Origin: Oscillospiraceae bacterium
Lineage (GTDB): Bacteria; Bacillota; Clostridia; Oscillospirales; Oscillospiraceae
Length of the DNA: 64,000 nt
Reading direction: 5' to 3'
Assembly (NCBI GenBank): GCA_020025425.1
Contig: JAHHSD010000002.1
Location: 41,265-105,264 of the forward strand
Shown here: piece by piece, positions 50,459 to 58,972 of the stretch
Layout of the letters: every line of letters begins with the position of its first letter
Position numbering within the stretch: position 1 is the stretch's first letter
The notes under the pieces: generated by a model
The model's input: the letters and a program-made list of their open reading frames with translations, nothing else
What the model was told of the DNA's origin: nothing
The model's database searches: none
Made by a program: the position numbers and the translations under genes

Positions 50459-50553
50459 TATGAGTACCTCCTAAATATGAATTGAGATGGGCTTCTCTTT
50501 GCCGCTCTCAATCCTATCTTATGCGGCAGGTGCGAAAGGGTGCTACCTGAAAT

Positions 50554-51651
50554 TCAGCCTAAATAGCGCTGGGAAAAATTCATCAGCATGGAGGCCACCT
50601 CGGCGCGGGTGGCGCTGCGCTCCGGCTCCACGGTCCCCTGGGCGCTGAGGGCCATCACGCCGCTGCCCAGGGCCCAGGATACGGGCTCCTCCGCCCAGAA
50701 GGCGATCCGGGACCGGTCCGTGCAGACGGACAGATCCGCCCGCTCCTTCAGGTCCATGTGCAGGTAGTTGATGGCAAAGTTGTGGAGCAGCACCACCACC
50801 TGCTGCCGGGTCACCGGCTGGAGGGGGGAGAATTTTCCCTCGCCCGTACCGGCGGAGACATGGTGGTCGGCCGCCCAGGCCACAAAGGTGGTGTACCATA
50901 CATCCCGGGGCACATCGGTAAAGACGGCAGTGGCGGACAGCCGCTCCTCCTCCGGGGAGCCGGCCAGGTGGTAGAGGACGGTCATCATCATGGCCCGGTC
51001 CATCTTGCTCTGGGGGGAAAAACGGTCATTGCCCATACCGGCAAAGAGCTGGTTGGAATAGACAAAATCCACCGCCAGGCGGTACCAGTCCCGATCGGTC
51101 ACATCCACAAAGGGGGCCGCAGGGACACCGCTCTCCTCCAGCCGGCCCGACCCCTGCATCCCGGCCTTGGCCAGACCGGAGCGGACCGTCAGCTGGGCGC
51201 TGGTGTCCTCCCCGATCAGGTACCGGTGTCCGGCCGTCAGGTCGGCCCCGCTGGGGACGGTGGTCCCCTTGGTCACATCCACCACGACACCGTCGTGGGT
51301 CAGGCCGACGGCCCCGTCCTGCAAAAAGAAGCTGGAGCCCGTGCTCAGACGCAGCAGGTCCCCCCGGGCAAAGGAGCGGACCCTCAGGTCGGGGCTGAGA
51401 GAGCCATCCCCTCCCCCGCTCTGGCTGCCGCCCGCTGTCTCCTCCAGCCTGCGCAGGGCGGTCTGATAGGCCTGGTTCAGCTGCTTGTCCCGGAGCTCCT
51501 TCCCCTGGGCCACCAGGCTGGGGATGAATTTTTGATTGAGGTAGCTCAGGGAGATCAGGCTGTCCCCCCCGCTGGCCGCCAGAGACACCCCCGTCAGCAG
51601 CACGCCAGCCGCCAGGGCGGCAGTCCCCTGCCGGACCTTCTTCCAGTTCAT
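50554..51651 (-). CDS. Secreted SLH-domain surface protein
   Basis: 365 residues. Signal peptide 1-27 (MNWKKVRQGTAALAAGVLLTG then SLAASG). Middle region to about 165 of unknown fold (RSFARGDLLRLSTGSSFFLQ). Three S-layer homology units follow, marked by FVDVTDRDWYRLAVDFVY...FSPQSKMDRAMMM, FTDVPRDVWYTTFVAWA...FSPLQPVTRQQVV and PVSWALGSGVM...PERSATRAEVASML. SLH domains hold proteins to pyruvylated cell-wall polymer. Its start overlaps the rex stop by 4 nt (ATGA), so a surface protein is translated with a redox regulator. Confidence 0.9.
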   Translation of the reverse strand: MNWKKVRQGTAALAAGVLLTGVSLAASGGDSLISLSYLNQKFIPSLVAQGKELRDKQLNQAYQTALRRLEETAGGSQSGGGDGSLSPDLRVRSFARGDLLRLSTGSSFFLQDGAVGLTHDGVVVDVTKGTTVPSGADLTAGHRYLIGEDTSAQLTVRSGLAKAGMQGSGRLEESGVPAAPFVDVTDRDWYRLAVDFVYSNQLFAGMGNDRFSPQSKMDRAMMMTVLYHLAGSPEEERLSATAVFTDVPRDVWYTTFVAWAADHHVSAGTGEGKFSPLQPVTRQQVVVLLHNFAINYLHMDLKERADLSVCTDRSRIAFWAEEPVSWALGSGVMALSAQGTVEPERSATRAEVASMLMNFSQRYLG

Positions 51652-52298
51652 AGTGTATCCTCCTGCTCCCCCGTCTGGGAGATCATATAGCTCAGGGTCA
51701 ACAGGCTGTCCGAAAAGTGGACGCTCTCCACCACAACATCCTGGTCCTGGAGGGACAGCTCGTAATTGGTGAAATTCCAGATCCCCTTTACCCCTGCGTT
51801 AACCAGGCGCTGCGCCATGGTCTGTGCGGCCGACTTGGGCACGGTCAGCAGTCCCACACTCACCCGGTTTTTCTGCAAAAACTCCTCCAGCTGATCGGCG
51901 TGGTAAACCGGCACCCCGGCCACCCGGCTGCCCACACTGTCGTTGACGTCAAAGGCGGCCAGCAGCTGAAAGCCGTTGTTTGCAAATTTGAAGTTCTCGA
52001 TCAGGGCCCGGCCCAGGTTGCCCGCGCCCAGGACTACCACCGTGTGGCCCCGGCTGACGCCCAGGATCTCGCCGATCTCCTCCCGGAGAACGTCTACCTT
52101 ATATCCGTAGCCCTGCTGACCGAACTCCCCGAAGCAGGACAGGTCCTGCCGGATCTGGGAGGCGGTCAGCCCCATATCCTTGCCCAGTGCGCTGGATGAG
52201 ATCCGCACCACACCCTTGTGCTGCAGCTCTCCCAAATGGCGATAATATCGGGGCAGACGGCGGATCACAGCCGTCGATACGCGCTCATTCCGTCTCAT
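51648..52298 (-). CDS. rex: Redox-sensing transcriptional repressor
   Basis: 216 residues. N-terminal winged helix (STAVIRRLPRYYRHLGELQ, SSSALGKDMGLTASQIRQDLS) and the Rossmann domain VVVLGAGNLGRALIENF. It binds DNA when NAD+ is high and lets go as NADH rises, controlling fermentation and electron-transfer genes. I found no clear Rex operator (TTGTGA-type dyad) inside this window. It has its own strong promoter and leads a two-gene operon. Confidence 0.96.
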   Translation of the reverse strand: MRRNERVSTAVIRRLPRYYRHLGELQHKGVVRISSSALGKDMGLTASQIRQDLSCFGEFGQQGYGYKVDVLREEIGEILGVSRGHTVVVLGAGNLGRALIENFKFANNGFQLLAAFDVNDSVGSRVAGVPVYHADQLEEFLQKNRVSVGLLTVPKSAAQTMAQRLVNAGVKGIWNFTNYELSLQDQDVVVESVHFSDSLLTLSYMISQTGEQEDTL

Positions 52299-52345
52299 TG
52301 CTCGTGCTCCATTTCTTGGATGGACCGCTCAGGCGATCTCTGTTC

Positions 52346-52374
52346 AGTTTACCCCATCCCGCCCCCTGTGTCAA
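52346..52374 (-). promoter_or_regulatory. Promoter of rex
   Basis: On the minus strand TTGACA (52374-52369), a 17-bp spacer and TAAACT (52351-52346). Confidence 0.7.
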
Positions 52375-52385
52375 ATCGTTTTCAC

Positions 52386-53108
52386 TCACATCAAACGGAG
52401 GATCTCCTTTTTCAGCCGGCCGATGATCCGCTTCTCCAGGCGGGAGATATAGGACTGGGAGATGCCCAACTGGTCGGCCACCTCCTTCTGGGTCCGCTCC
52501 CGCCTGCCGCCCAGACCGAAGCGCAGGGTGATGATCTCCTTCTCCCGGCTGTCCAGCCGCTCCATGGCCGAGTAGAGCAGCTGGCGGTCCACATCCTTTT
52601 CCAGGGGCTGCATGACCAGGTCGCTGTCCGTACCCAGAACATCAGACAGCAGCAGCTCGTTGCCGTCCCAGTCGGTGTTCAGGGGCTCATCAAAGGACAG
52701 CTCGGTCTTTTGGACCGAGCTTTTCCGCAAAAACATCAAAATCTCGTTCTCGATACACCGGCTGGCGTAGGTAGCCAGCTTGATGGCCTTGGCCGGCTGA
52801 TAGGTCCCCACCGCCTTGATGAGTCCGATGGTCCCAATGGAGATCAGGTCCTCGATGTTGATGCCCGTATTCTCAAAGCGCCGGGCGATGTAGACCACAA
52901 GACGCAGGTTGTGCTCGATCAGCGTGGACCGGGCCTGCTCATCCCCCTGGGCCAGCCGGTCGATCATCTCCTTCTCCTCCTCCCGGCACAGAGGGGCGGG
53001 CAGCGTGTCGCTGCCGCCTATATACATCACCTTGCCCGGGGTACTCAGCCCCAGACGCAGCAGCAGCCGGGACAGTCCCTCTCTGATGGTATCAATCACT
53101 TGTTTCAT
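52386..53108 (-). CDS. sigE: Sporulation sigma factor E precursor
   Basis: 240 residues, colinear with Bacillus pro-sigma-E. It has an amphipathic pro-sequence (about 1-28, [15 protein letters not shown]), then [12 protein letters not shown]. Region 2 follows ([34 protein letters not shown]), then the sigma-E mark [20 protein letters not shown], and region 4 with [20 protein letters not shown]. Mother-cell sigma factor, silent until the pro-sequence is cut by SpoIIGA. Lies 12 nt after spoIIGA. Confidence 0.97.
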   Translation of the reverse strand: MKQVIDTIREGLSRLLLRLGLSTPGKVMYIGGSDTLPAPLCREEEKEMIDRLAQGDEQARSTLIEHNLRLVVYIARRFENTGINIEDLISIGTIGLIKAVGTYQPAKAIKLATYASRCIENEILMFLRKSSVQKTELSFDEPLNTDWDGNELLLSDVLGTDSDLVMQPLEKDVDRQLLYSAMERLDSREKEIITLRFGLGGRRERTQKEVADQLGISQSYISRLEKRIIGRLKKEILRLM

Positions 53109-53120
53109 GCCGATCCCTCC

Positions 53121-53966
53121 TCACATCACGCCGGCCAGCACCTGGTAGCTCCCGCCGTCTGACACCGGGTTGGGGGACAGCGCTACCAGCGTTCCCCGCT
53201 CCGTCTCCTCCCCCAGCCTGCTCCGATCCAGCCGGACCGCCAGCAGCAGGCCCCGATTCACACCCACCGCCCGGTAGGGCAGCAGGCGGAACCGCCCAGG
53301 CCAGCATTGGTTCAGCCGCTCTATGGCCCCGGCCGGGTCGTCCATATCCTCCCGCTCCACGGAAAGAAGGGGAGCAAGCCGCGCCCCCTCCGCCACCAGG
53401 ACCGGACGCCCGGAGAGGGGGTCGGTCAGGGTATTTCCCGTATCCCGCAGGGCCATGAGGGTGATCTGCCTGTCCTGGAACCACAGGGTCACCGGCTCCA
53501 GCTCCCCCCGGGCCGCGCTGTGGCGGCCCCAGCGCTGGAACAGGGCGGTCAGCAGGGCATAGCATCCCGCCGCCGTGAGCAGCACCAGCTTCAGATCAAT
53601 GGCGGCGTACAGCACGCCCCCCTCCGTCAGGGGGTCCCGCCCAGTCAGCAGCCCCACCGCCAGCACGCCCCCGCCGAAGGCGCAGGAGAGGGCAAGAAAG
53701 ATCAGCACCTGCCTGAGCAGTCTCCTGCTGTTCCAGAACGCGGTGAGCACCATCAGCACCGCCGCCGACAGGCGGCAGGCCGGATGATAGAGGAACCCAA
53801 GGCCGGGCAGGAACAGGGCCACCGCATAGGCGCCGCCCACCAGGGCTCCCAGGAAAAAACGCCCCCGGCACAGGGGCTCCCCGGCGATGCGGGCAGAGGC
53901 CAGCAGTAGGAGATAGTCCACGACCCCATTCAGGATAAACAGCGTGTCTATGTAGACGACCCGCAT
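53121..53966 (-). CDS. spoIIGA: Sporulation sigma-E processing peptidase
   Basis: 281 residues. Five N-terminal membrane helices (about residues 1-145) and a cytoplasmic aspartic-protease-like domain with the catalytic triplet in LRDTGNTLTDPLSG (Asp-175; Bacillus uses Asp-183). It is turned on across the septum by SpoIIR and cuts the sigma-E pro-sequence. Upstream of sigE as in all endospore formers, with an AAGGGGGAGAGAGG ribosome site. Confidence 0.95.
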   Translation of the reverse strand: MRVVYIDTLFILNGVVDYLLLLASARIAGEPLCRGRFFLGALVGGAYAVALFLPGLGFLYHPACRLSAAVLMVLTAFWNSRRLLRQVLIFLALSCAFGGGVLAVGLLTGRDPLTEGGVLYAAIDLKLVLLTAAGCYALLTALFQRWGRHSAARGELEPVTLWFQDRQITLMALRDTGNTLTDPLSGRPVLVAEGARLAPLLSVEREDMDDPAGAIERLNQCWPGRFRLLPYRAVGVNRGLLLAVRLDRSRLGEETERGTLVALSPNPVSDGGSYQVLAGVM

Positions 53967-54001
53967 CCTCTCTCCCCCTTACAGCTTGTTCAACAGTCCC
54001 C

Positions 54002-54007
54002 ATTATA
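54002..54007 (-). promoter_or_regulatory. Possible -10 of the spoIIGA-sigE promoter
   Basis: A perfect TATAAT on the minus strand about 36 nt before spoIIGA without a recognisable -35 at normal spacing. This would fit the Spo0A-activated spoIIG promoter, which has an overlong spacer, but I could not find a clear Spo0A box. Confidence 0.35.
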
Positions 54008-54057
54008 GAGGCCTGACCGGGAAAAAGAGGTCAGATTCCGTTGTTCCCGGGGCAAAA

Positions 54058-54099
54058 CAAAGGAGCCTGTCCCCGTGGTACAGGGACAGGCTCCTTGTT
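54058..54099. terminator. Terminator of rfbA
   Basis: 14-bp stem AAGGAGCCTGTCCC / GGGACAGGCTCCTT with a 9-nt loop. On the minus strand it is followed by TGTTTTG. Confidence 0.8.
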
Positions 54100-54111
54100 A
54101 AAAATCATCTC

Positions 54112-54969
54112 TCACAGACACTGGATGTATTTTCCATACAGGGTCATGCTGAGGTCGCAGCCGATTTGGTGGACCTGCTCGCTGTCCAGCCAGCCCTCAG
54201 CCAGCGCCAGCTCCTCCAGACAGCCCACATAGCGGCCCGTCTTATCCTGGATGTCCTTGATCGTCTGGGCGGCCAGCAGCAGACTGTCCGCCGTACCGGC
54301 ATCCAGCCAGGTAAAATCCCGCTCCAGGGGCCGGACCTTCAGCTGGCCCCGGCGCAGGTACTCCAGGTTCACATCGGTGATCTCCAGTTCACCCCGGGCG
54401 GAGGGCTTCAGCCCCTGTGCAATCTCCATCACATTCTCGTCATAGAAATAGAGTCCGGGGATGATATAGTTGCTTTTGGGCTGGGTCGGCTTCTCCTCGA
54501 TGGAGATGGCCTTCCCGGTGGCGTCAAATTCCACCACGCCGAAGGGGCGCGGGTCCTCCACCCAGCAGCCAAACACCGTCGCTCCGCTTTCCTGGGCGGC
54601 GGCCTGCTTCAGCGTCTCGCCCAGGGCGGGGCTGTAAAAGATATTGTCGCCCAGGACCAGACAAACCTGGTCCCCATGGGCAAATTCCCGTCCGATGAGA
54701 AGGGCATCGGCAATCCCCCGGGGCACCATCTGCTCCGCGTAGGCGATTCGGATACCTAAGTGGCTCCCGTCCCCCAGAAGTGCATGGAAGGTGGACGTCT
54801 CATTTGGCGGAACGATCACCAGGATATCGGAAATCCCCGCCTGCATCAATACAGCGATGGGGTAATAGATAAGCGGCTTATCATATACAGGCAGCAGCGG
54901 CTTACAGACCGGCTTGGTCATGGGGTAAAGCCGGGTACCCTTTCCGGCAGCTAAAACGATACCTTTCAC
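54112..54969 (-). CDS. rfbA: Glucose-1-phosphate thymidylyltransferase
   Basis: 285 residues. Nucleotidyltransferase signature GIVLAAGKGTRLYPMTKPVCKP at the start, then LGDNIFYS, PFGVVEFD, EEKPTQPKSNYIIPGLYFYD and WLDAGTADSLL. It makes dTDP-glucose for rhamnose and other deoxysugars. The other rml genes are not next to it. GTG at 54969 with AGGAGG 6 nt upstream is the start; the longer frame gives a non-family N-terminus. Confidence 0.93.
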   Translation of the reverse strand: MKGIVLAAGKGTRLYPMTKPVCKPLLPVYDKPLIYYPIAVLMQAGISDILVIVPPNETSTFHALLGDGSHLGIRIAYAEQMVPRGIADALLIGREFAHGDQVCLVLGDNIFYSPALGETLKQAAAQESGATVFGCWVEDPRPFGVVEFDATGKAISIEEKPTQPKSNYIIPGLYFYDENVMEIAQGLKPSARGELEITDVNLEYLRRGQLKVRPLERDFTWLDAGTADSLLLAAQTIKDIQDKTGRYVGCLEELALAEGWLDSEQVHQIGCDLSMTLYGKYIQCL

Positions 54970-55012
54970 TGTAATCCTCCTATCATACGGGTTCAGCTTT
55001 AGTCGGTACATT

Positions 55013-55047
55013 AAAAAAACGGAGACCGAATCGATGATCCGGTCTCC
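55013..55047 (-). terminator. Terminator of the biotin carboxyltransferase gene
   Basis: GGAGACCG / CGGTCTCC with an inner GAT/ATC pair; on the minus strand it is followed by GTTTTTTT. Confidence 0.8.
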
Positions 55048-55068
55048 ATCTTATCATTATTCTGGAGA

Positions 55069-57036
55069 TTACCCCAGGACCACCAGCAGGTCGTCGGTAT
55101 TGACGGCGGAACCCACCACAGCAGCCACGGACTTGACAGTGCCATCCACAGGAGCAGAGACCTCGATCTCCATCTTCATAGCCTCCAGCACCACCAGCAC
55201 GTCACCAGCCTTCACAGCCTGGCCGGCCTTGCACTCGACCTTGAACACGTTGCCGGGCATGGGGCTGTTCACAGGGGTCTCGCCGGCCTTGGGGGCGGCG
55301 GCGGGAGCGGCCTTAGGCGCAGCAGCCTTGGGGGCGGCAGCGGGAGCGGCGGCAGGAGCAGCAGCCACAGGGGCGGCTACGGGGGCAGCAGCCACGGGAG
55401 CGGCAGCCACAGGGGCGGCAGGAGCGTCAGCGCGCTCGACGCTCACCTGATAGGACTTGCCATCGACAGTGACGTTGAAGCTGCCAGTGCAGTCCTCGCG
55501 GTTACCCAGCTTCAGATGGGGGGGCTGGTAACTGGCGGCGAAGGGCTGGATGGGACGGGTGTTGTAGCCGCTAATGGCAGGTGCAGGGACATTGGCATAA
55601 TAGACATGGCCCTGCCAGGCGGGGATCGGCGCTACCTCGGCCTTGGGGGCGGGAGCAGCATTTTTCATGGGGGTGGCCTCCTTCTTTTTCTTAAATCCAG
55701 TCGCACGGTCTTCAAAGAAGGCCAGAGCTACCTGGGGGAACGCAATGTAGGACAGAACGTCTTCGTCGTTCTTGGCCTTGGACCCGAGTTCCTTCTTGGC
55801 TTTCTCGAACTCAGGGGCCAGGGAGTCGGCATACCGGCCCTTCACCAGGGGGGTATTGCCCAGAATCTTTTTCTGGATCTTGGCGTCGATGGGGGCGGGA
55901 GTGCGGCCATACTCGCCGCGGCAATAGGCCTTGATCTCCTTGCCCACAACTTTATATCGCTCGCCGGCCAGCACGTTCTGAACGGCCTGAGAGCCGATCA
56001 TCTGGCTGGTAGGCGTGACCAGCGGGGGATATCCCATATCGGCGCGGACCTTGGGGGTCTCTGCCAGGGCCTCGTCCAGCTTGTCGATGGCATTCATCAT
56101 CTTCAGCTGGGAAATGAGGTTGGACAGCATGCCGCCGGGGATCTGATAATTGAGACACTGGGTGTCAGTGCTCATGGAAATGGGGTCCAGGGTGCCGTCG
56201 GCCAGGAAATCAGCGCGGACGCCCTTGAAGTAATCGGCCATTTTCACCAGCACCTTGTCGTCCAGGTCCACCTGATAACCCAGCTGGCGCAGAGCGTAAG
56301 CCATGGTCTCGGTGGCGGGCTGGGAGGTGCCGCCGGAGAAGGGGGAGATGGCGGTGTCGATCACGTCGACGCCGGCCTCCACCGCCTTGAGGTAGGTCAT
56401 AAAGGCCAGACCGGTGGTACAGTGGGTGTGGAGCACCACGGGCAGATCCACGGCGTCCTTAATGGCGGAAACCAGGTCATAGGCCTCCTTGGGTCCCATA
56501 ATACCGGCCATATCCTTGATGCAGATGGAGGCGACGCCCATTTTCTTGAGCTCCTTGACCATCTTCACATAGTTCTCCAGGGTGTGGACCGGGCTGGTGG
56601 TGTAGCTGATGGTGCCGGAGGCGTGGGCCCCCTGCTTCACAGTCTCCTCCACAGCCACCTGGAGGTTGCGCACATCATTCAGCGCATCGAAAATACGGAT
56701 GATGTCAATGCCGTTCTTGACGGCGTGCTGGACAAACTTGCGGACCACGTCATCGGGGTAGTGCTTGTAGCCCAGGATGTTCTGGCCGCGCAGCAGCATC
56801 TGCAGCTTGGTGTTGGGCATCTTGGCGCGGATCTTGCGCAGGCGCTCCCAGGGATCCTCCTGCAGGTAGCGCAGGCAAACGTCAAAGGTGGCTCCGCCCC
56901 AGACTTCGGCGGAGTAGTACCCGGCCTTGTCCATCGTCTCCAGAATCGGCTCGAATTTATCATAGGGCAGACGAGTCGCAATCAGGGATTGGTTTGCGTC
57001 ACGCAGCACCGTCTCAGTAAACTGTACTTTTCTCAT
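55069..57036 (-). CDS. Biotin-bearing carboxyltransferase (pyruvate carboxylase subunit B / oxaloacetate decarboxylase alpha type)
   Basis: 655 residues. Residues 1 to about 460 are the HMGL-like carboxyltransferase barrel (FTETVLRDANQSLIATR, the metal-binding LHTHCTTGLAFM, DTAISPFSGGTSQPATE with the carbamoylated-Lys region in CIKDMAG). A conserved PYC_OADA domain follows. Then an Ala/Pro linker of about 35 residues (repeated APVAA units), and a biotinyl domain with EAMKMEIE (biotin on Lys-621). No biotin carboxylase domain is present, so it acts with a separate AccC-like protein as two-part pyruvate carboxylase, or with OadB/OadG as a sodium-pumping decarboxylase. No partner gene is adjacent. 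GGAGG with 8-nt spacing sets the ATG at 57036. Confidence 0.9.
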   Translation of the reverse strand: MRKVQFTETVLRDANQSLIATRLPYDKFEPILETMDKAGYYSAEVWGGATFDVCLRYLQEDPWERLRKIRAKMPNTKLQMLLRGQNILGYKHYPDDVVRKFVQHAVKNGIDIIRIFDALNDVRNLQVAVEETVKQGAHASGTISYTTSPVHTLENYVKMVKELKKMGVASICIKDMAGIMGPKEAYDLVSAIKDAVDLPVVLHTHCTTGLAFMTYLKAVEAGVDVIDTAISPFSGGTSQPATETMAYALRQLGYQVDLDDKVLVKMADYFKGVRADFLADGTLDPISMSTDTQCLNYQIPGGMLSNLISQLKMMNAIDKLDEALAETPKVRADMGYPPLVTPTSQMIGSQAVQNVLAGERYKVVGKEIKAYCRGEYGRTPAPIDAKIQKKILGNTPLVKGRYADSLAPEFEKAKKELGSKAKNDEDVLSYIAFPQVALAFFEDRATGFKKKKEATPMKNAAPAPKAEVAPIPAWQGHVYYANVPAPAISGYNTRPIQPFAASYQPPHLKLGNREDCTGSFNVTVDGKSYQVSVERADAPAAPVAAAPVAAAPVAAPVAAAPAAAPAAAPKAAAPKAAPAAAPKAGETPVNSPMPGNVFKVECKAGQAVKAGDVLVVLEAMKMEIEVSAPVDGTVKSVAAVVGSAVNTDDLLVVLG

Positions 57037-57170
57037 TTGAACGACCTCCGGTTGCTCATTGAGCTGAAATTCGCAGGACTTGCCTTTTCTGGGCCTGAAT
57101 TTACCTGGAAGTATCTGTTTGAGGTGCATCCTGTCCAGATTAGTCAGACCTACGGTCACAGGCTGTTATT

Positions 57171-57199
57171 ATTTTATTATATTTTCTCGTCAGGCGCAA
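57171..57199 (-). promoter_or_regulatory. Promoter of the biotin carboxyltransferase gene
   Basis: On the minus strand TTGCGC (57199-57194), a 17-bp spacer and TAAAAT (57176-57171). A leader of about 130 nt follows with no structure I recognise. The rest of 57037-57307 holds no gene. Confidence 0.5.
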
Positions 57200-57307
57200 G
57201 ACTTTATTGTCATCTTGCACACTTAATCCAGCTCTGGAGCAAGATTAAACAACTTGCCGCCCTCTCTGTCCCCTGATTTTCAGCTCTCTGTTCCGGATCT
57301 GCCGCGG

Positions 57308-57344
57308 AAAAAGTCCGCCTGCACCAAGGACAGGCGGAACTTTT
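57308..57344. terminator. Terminator of the uvrC-rsmD-coaD operon
   Basis: GTCCGCCTG / CAGGCGGAAC-type stem with a 9-nt loop and flanking A- and T-runs. On the minus strand it is followed by CTTTTTCC. Confidence 0.75.
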
Positions 57345-57356
57345 GGTTCTATTGGC

Positions 57357-57875
57357 TCAATTCTCGTCAGCGGCGGCGTCGTAGGCCGTACGTCCGCCAG
57401 AGGGCGCCGTGCCGGTGCTGGCCGCAGCGGCGCGGAACCGAATCCGGGACTGCTTGATCTCATCATAGGCCTCGGCCACGGCCTCCTCGGTCCGGCGCAG
57501 CGCGTCCTCGCAGTACTCATTGGCCGAGCGCTTCAGCTCGCGGCTGCGCTCCTCGGACTGGCGCACCAGCTCGGCGGCGTGCTGCTTGGCCTGGTTGAGC
57601 ACCGTCTCCTCCGCCAGCATCTTCTGGGCCTCCGCCTCCGCCTGCTGGCGGATCATATCGGCCTCGCGCTTGGTGGAGGCCAGATACTCGTTCCGGGCGG
57701 TCAGCAGCTTCTTGGCCTCGGACAGCTCCACCGGGAACTGGGCCCGGATATCGTCGATCAGGTCCAGGACGCGGTCCCGCTCCAGTACACATTTATCGCT
57801 GGACAGGGGCATATTCTTGGCCTCGTCCACCATTTCAAAAAGCATATCCAGCAGTTCTTCTACACCGCTTGCCAT
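57357..57875 (-). CDS. Coiled-coil protein downstream of coaD
   Basis: 172 residues, no membrane span. Residues 45-140 are a long charged helix rich in Glu, Ala, Arg and Gln (KREADMIRQQAEAEAQKML, ELVRQSEERSRELK) likely to form a coiled coil. The C-terminal 30 residues are low-complexity Ala/Thr/Gly. Proteins of this look follow coaD in many Clostridia and are often called ATPase or DivIVA-like on weak grounds. The ATG shares one base with the coaD stop (TGATG). Function unknown. Confidence 0.75.
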   Translation of the reverse strand: MASGVEELLDMLFEMVDEAKNMPLSSDKCVLERDRVLDLIDDIRAQFPVELSEAKKLLTARNEYLASTKREADMIRQQAEAEAQKMLAEETVLNQAKQHAAELVRQSEERSRELKRSANEYCEDALRRTEEAVAEAYDEIKQSRIRFRAAAASTGTAPSGGRTAYDAAADEN

Positions 57876-58375
57876 CAGTCTGCCTTCCTTTCCTGCGCTT
57901 CCCGCATTTTCCGGTTCACATCGTCCACGATCTCTCTGGGGATAAACTCCGCCAGATCAGCCCCGTATCGGGCCATTTCCTTCACGATAGTGGAGCTGAG
58001 ATAGGTATATTTTTCACTGGAGGCCAAAAACATGGTGTCCAGGTCCGGGTTCAGCTTGCGGTTGATCACCGCCATCTGGACCTCCTGTTCATAGTCGGAT
58101 ACAGCGCGCAGCCCCTTGACCACCACCTTGGCCCCGCGGCGCTTGGCATAGGCGGCCAGCAGCTCGTTGGAGGAGTCGATCTCCACGTTGGGGAAACGCT
58201 TGGTACAGCGGCGCAGCAGCTCCACCCGCTCCTCAGGGACAAACAGCCCGTGCTTGGAGGAGTTGACCATCACGCACACGATCAGCTTGTCGAAGCAGGC
58301 AGAGGATCGCTTGATAATATTCAAATGACCCAGGGTCACAGGGTCAAAGCTGCCTGGATAAATCGCAATTTTCAT
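57875..58375 (-). CDS. coaD: Phosphopantetheine adenylyltransferase
   Basis: 166 residues, full length. AIYPGSFDPVTLGHLNIIKR (the T/HxGH nucleotidylyl motif), VNSSKHGLFVPEERVELL, VVVKGLRAVSDYEQEVQM and the SSTIVKEMARYG signature. It makes dephospho-CoA, the fourth step of CoA synthesis. Starts 1 nt after rsmD ends. Confidence 0.96.
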   Translation of the reverse strand: MKIAIYPGSFDPVTLGHLNIIKRSSACFDKLIVCVMVNSSKHGLFVPEERVELLRRCTKRFPNVEIDSSNELLAAYAKRRGAKVVVKGLRAVSDYEQEVQMAVINRKLNPDLDTMFLASSEKYTYLSSTIVKEMARYGADLAEFIPREIVDDVNRKMREAQERKAD

Positions 58376-58376
58376 C

Positions 58377-58931
58377 TTATCGGGTCCCCTCTGTACGGCG
58401 GCCGATTGTCAGCTTGATCTGACCATATCGATACTCCCGTCCCCACTGATAGGCGGGAGGCAGATCCGACAGTTTTTTCTGTGCCGCAGTTTCGCAAACT
58501 ATTATACCATGTTCGGAAAGAATGTCAATCTTCGTCACAAGCTCCAAAGCGCGGTCCATCAGGTCCCCCTCGTAGGGCGGGTCCAGCAGGATCACATCGA
58601 ACTTTTCCCGGCAGGCGCTTAAAAAGCCCAGCGAATCCCCCTGGACCACGCGGGCCTGGTCGGACAGTCCGGTGAGCTTCAGGTTCTCCCGGATCAGAGC
58701 CACCGCGTCCCGGCGCTGATCCACAAAGGTGCAGTGGGCCGCCCCCCGGGAGAGGGCCTCGATGCCCAGCTGGCCGGTGCCGCCGAACAGGTCCAGCACC
58801 CGCCGGCCGGGAAGCTCGAACTGGATGATGCTGAACAGGGACTCCTTGACTTTATCGGTGGTGGGCCGGGTCTCCATGCCGGTCAGCTCCTTGAGCCGAC
58901 GACCCCGGGCCGTTCCGGAAATTACGCGCAT
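58377..58931 (-). CDS. rsmD: 16S rRNA (guanine(966)-N2)-methyltransferase
   Basis: 184 residues. RVISGTARGRRLKEL at the start, PTTDKVKESLFSII, SAM site VLDLFGGTGQLGIEALSRGA, and the catalytic ILLDPPYEGDL. rsmD next to coaD is a widespread gene pair. Confidence 0.95.
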   Translation of the reverse strand: MRVISGTARGRRLKELTGMETRPTTDKVKESLFSIIQFELPGRRVLDLFGGTGQLGIEALSRGAAHCTFVDQRRDAVALIRENLKLTGLSDQARVVQGDSLGFLSACREKFDVILLDPPYEGDLMDRALELVTKIDILSEHGIIVCETAAQKKLSDLPPAYQWGREYRYGQIKLTIGRRTEGTR

Positions 58932-58972
58932 AACTGACGTTCCTTTCTTCTCTGGGATGACAGGTCGGGCGT

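Noticed and set aside
53967..54060. Spo0A boxes in front of spoIIGA.
   Set aside because: Only a TGTTGAA sequence that departs from TGTCGAA and sits downstream of the -10; not convincing.
55310..55440. Repetitive GC-rich tract.
   Set aside because: It encodes the Ala/Pro linker before the biotinyl domain, a normal feature of these carboxyltransferases.
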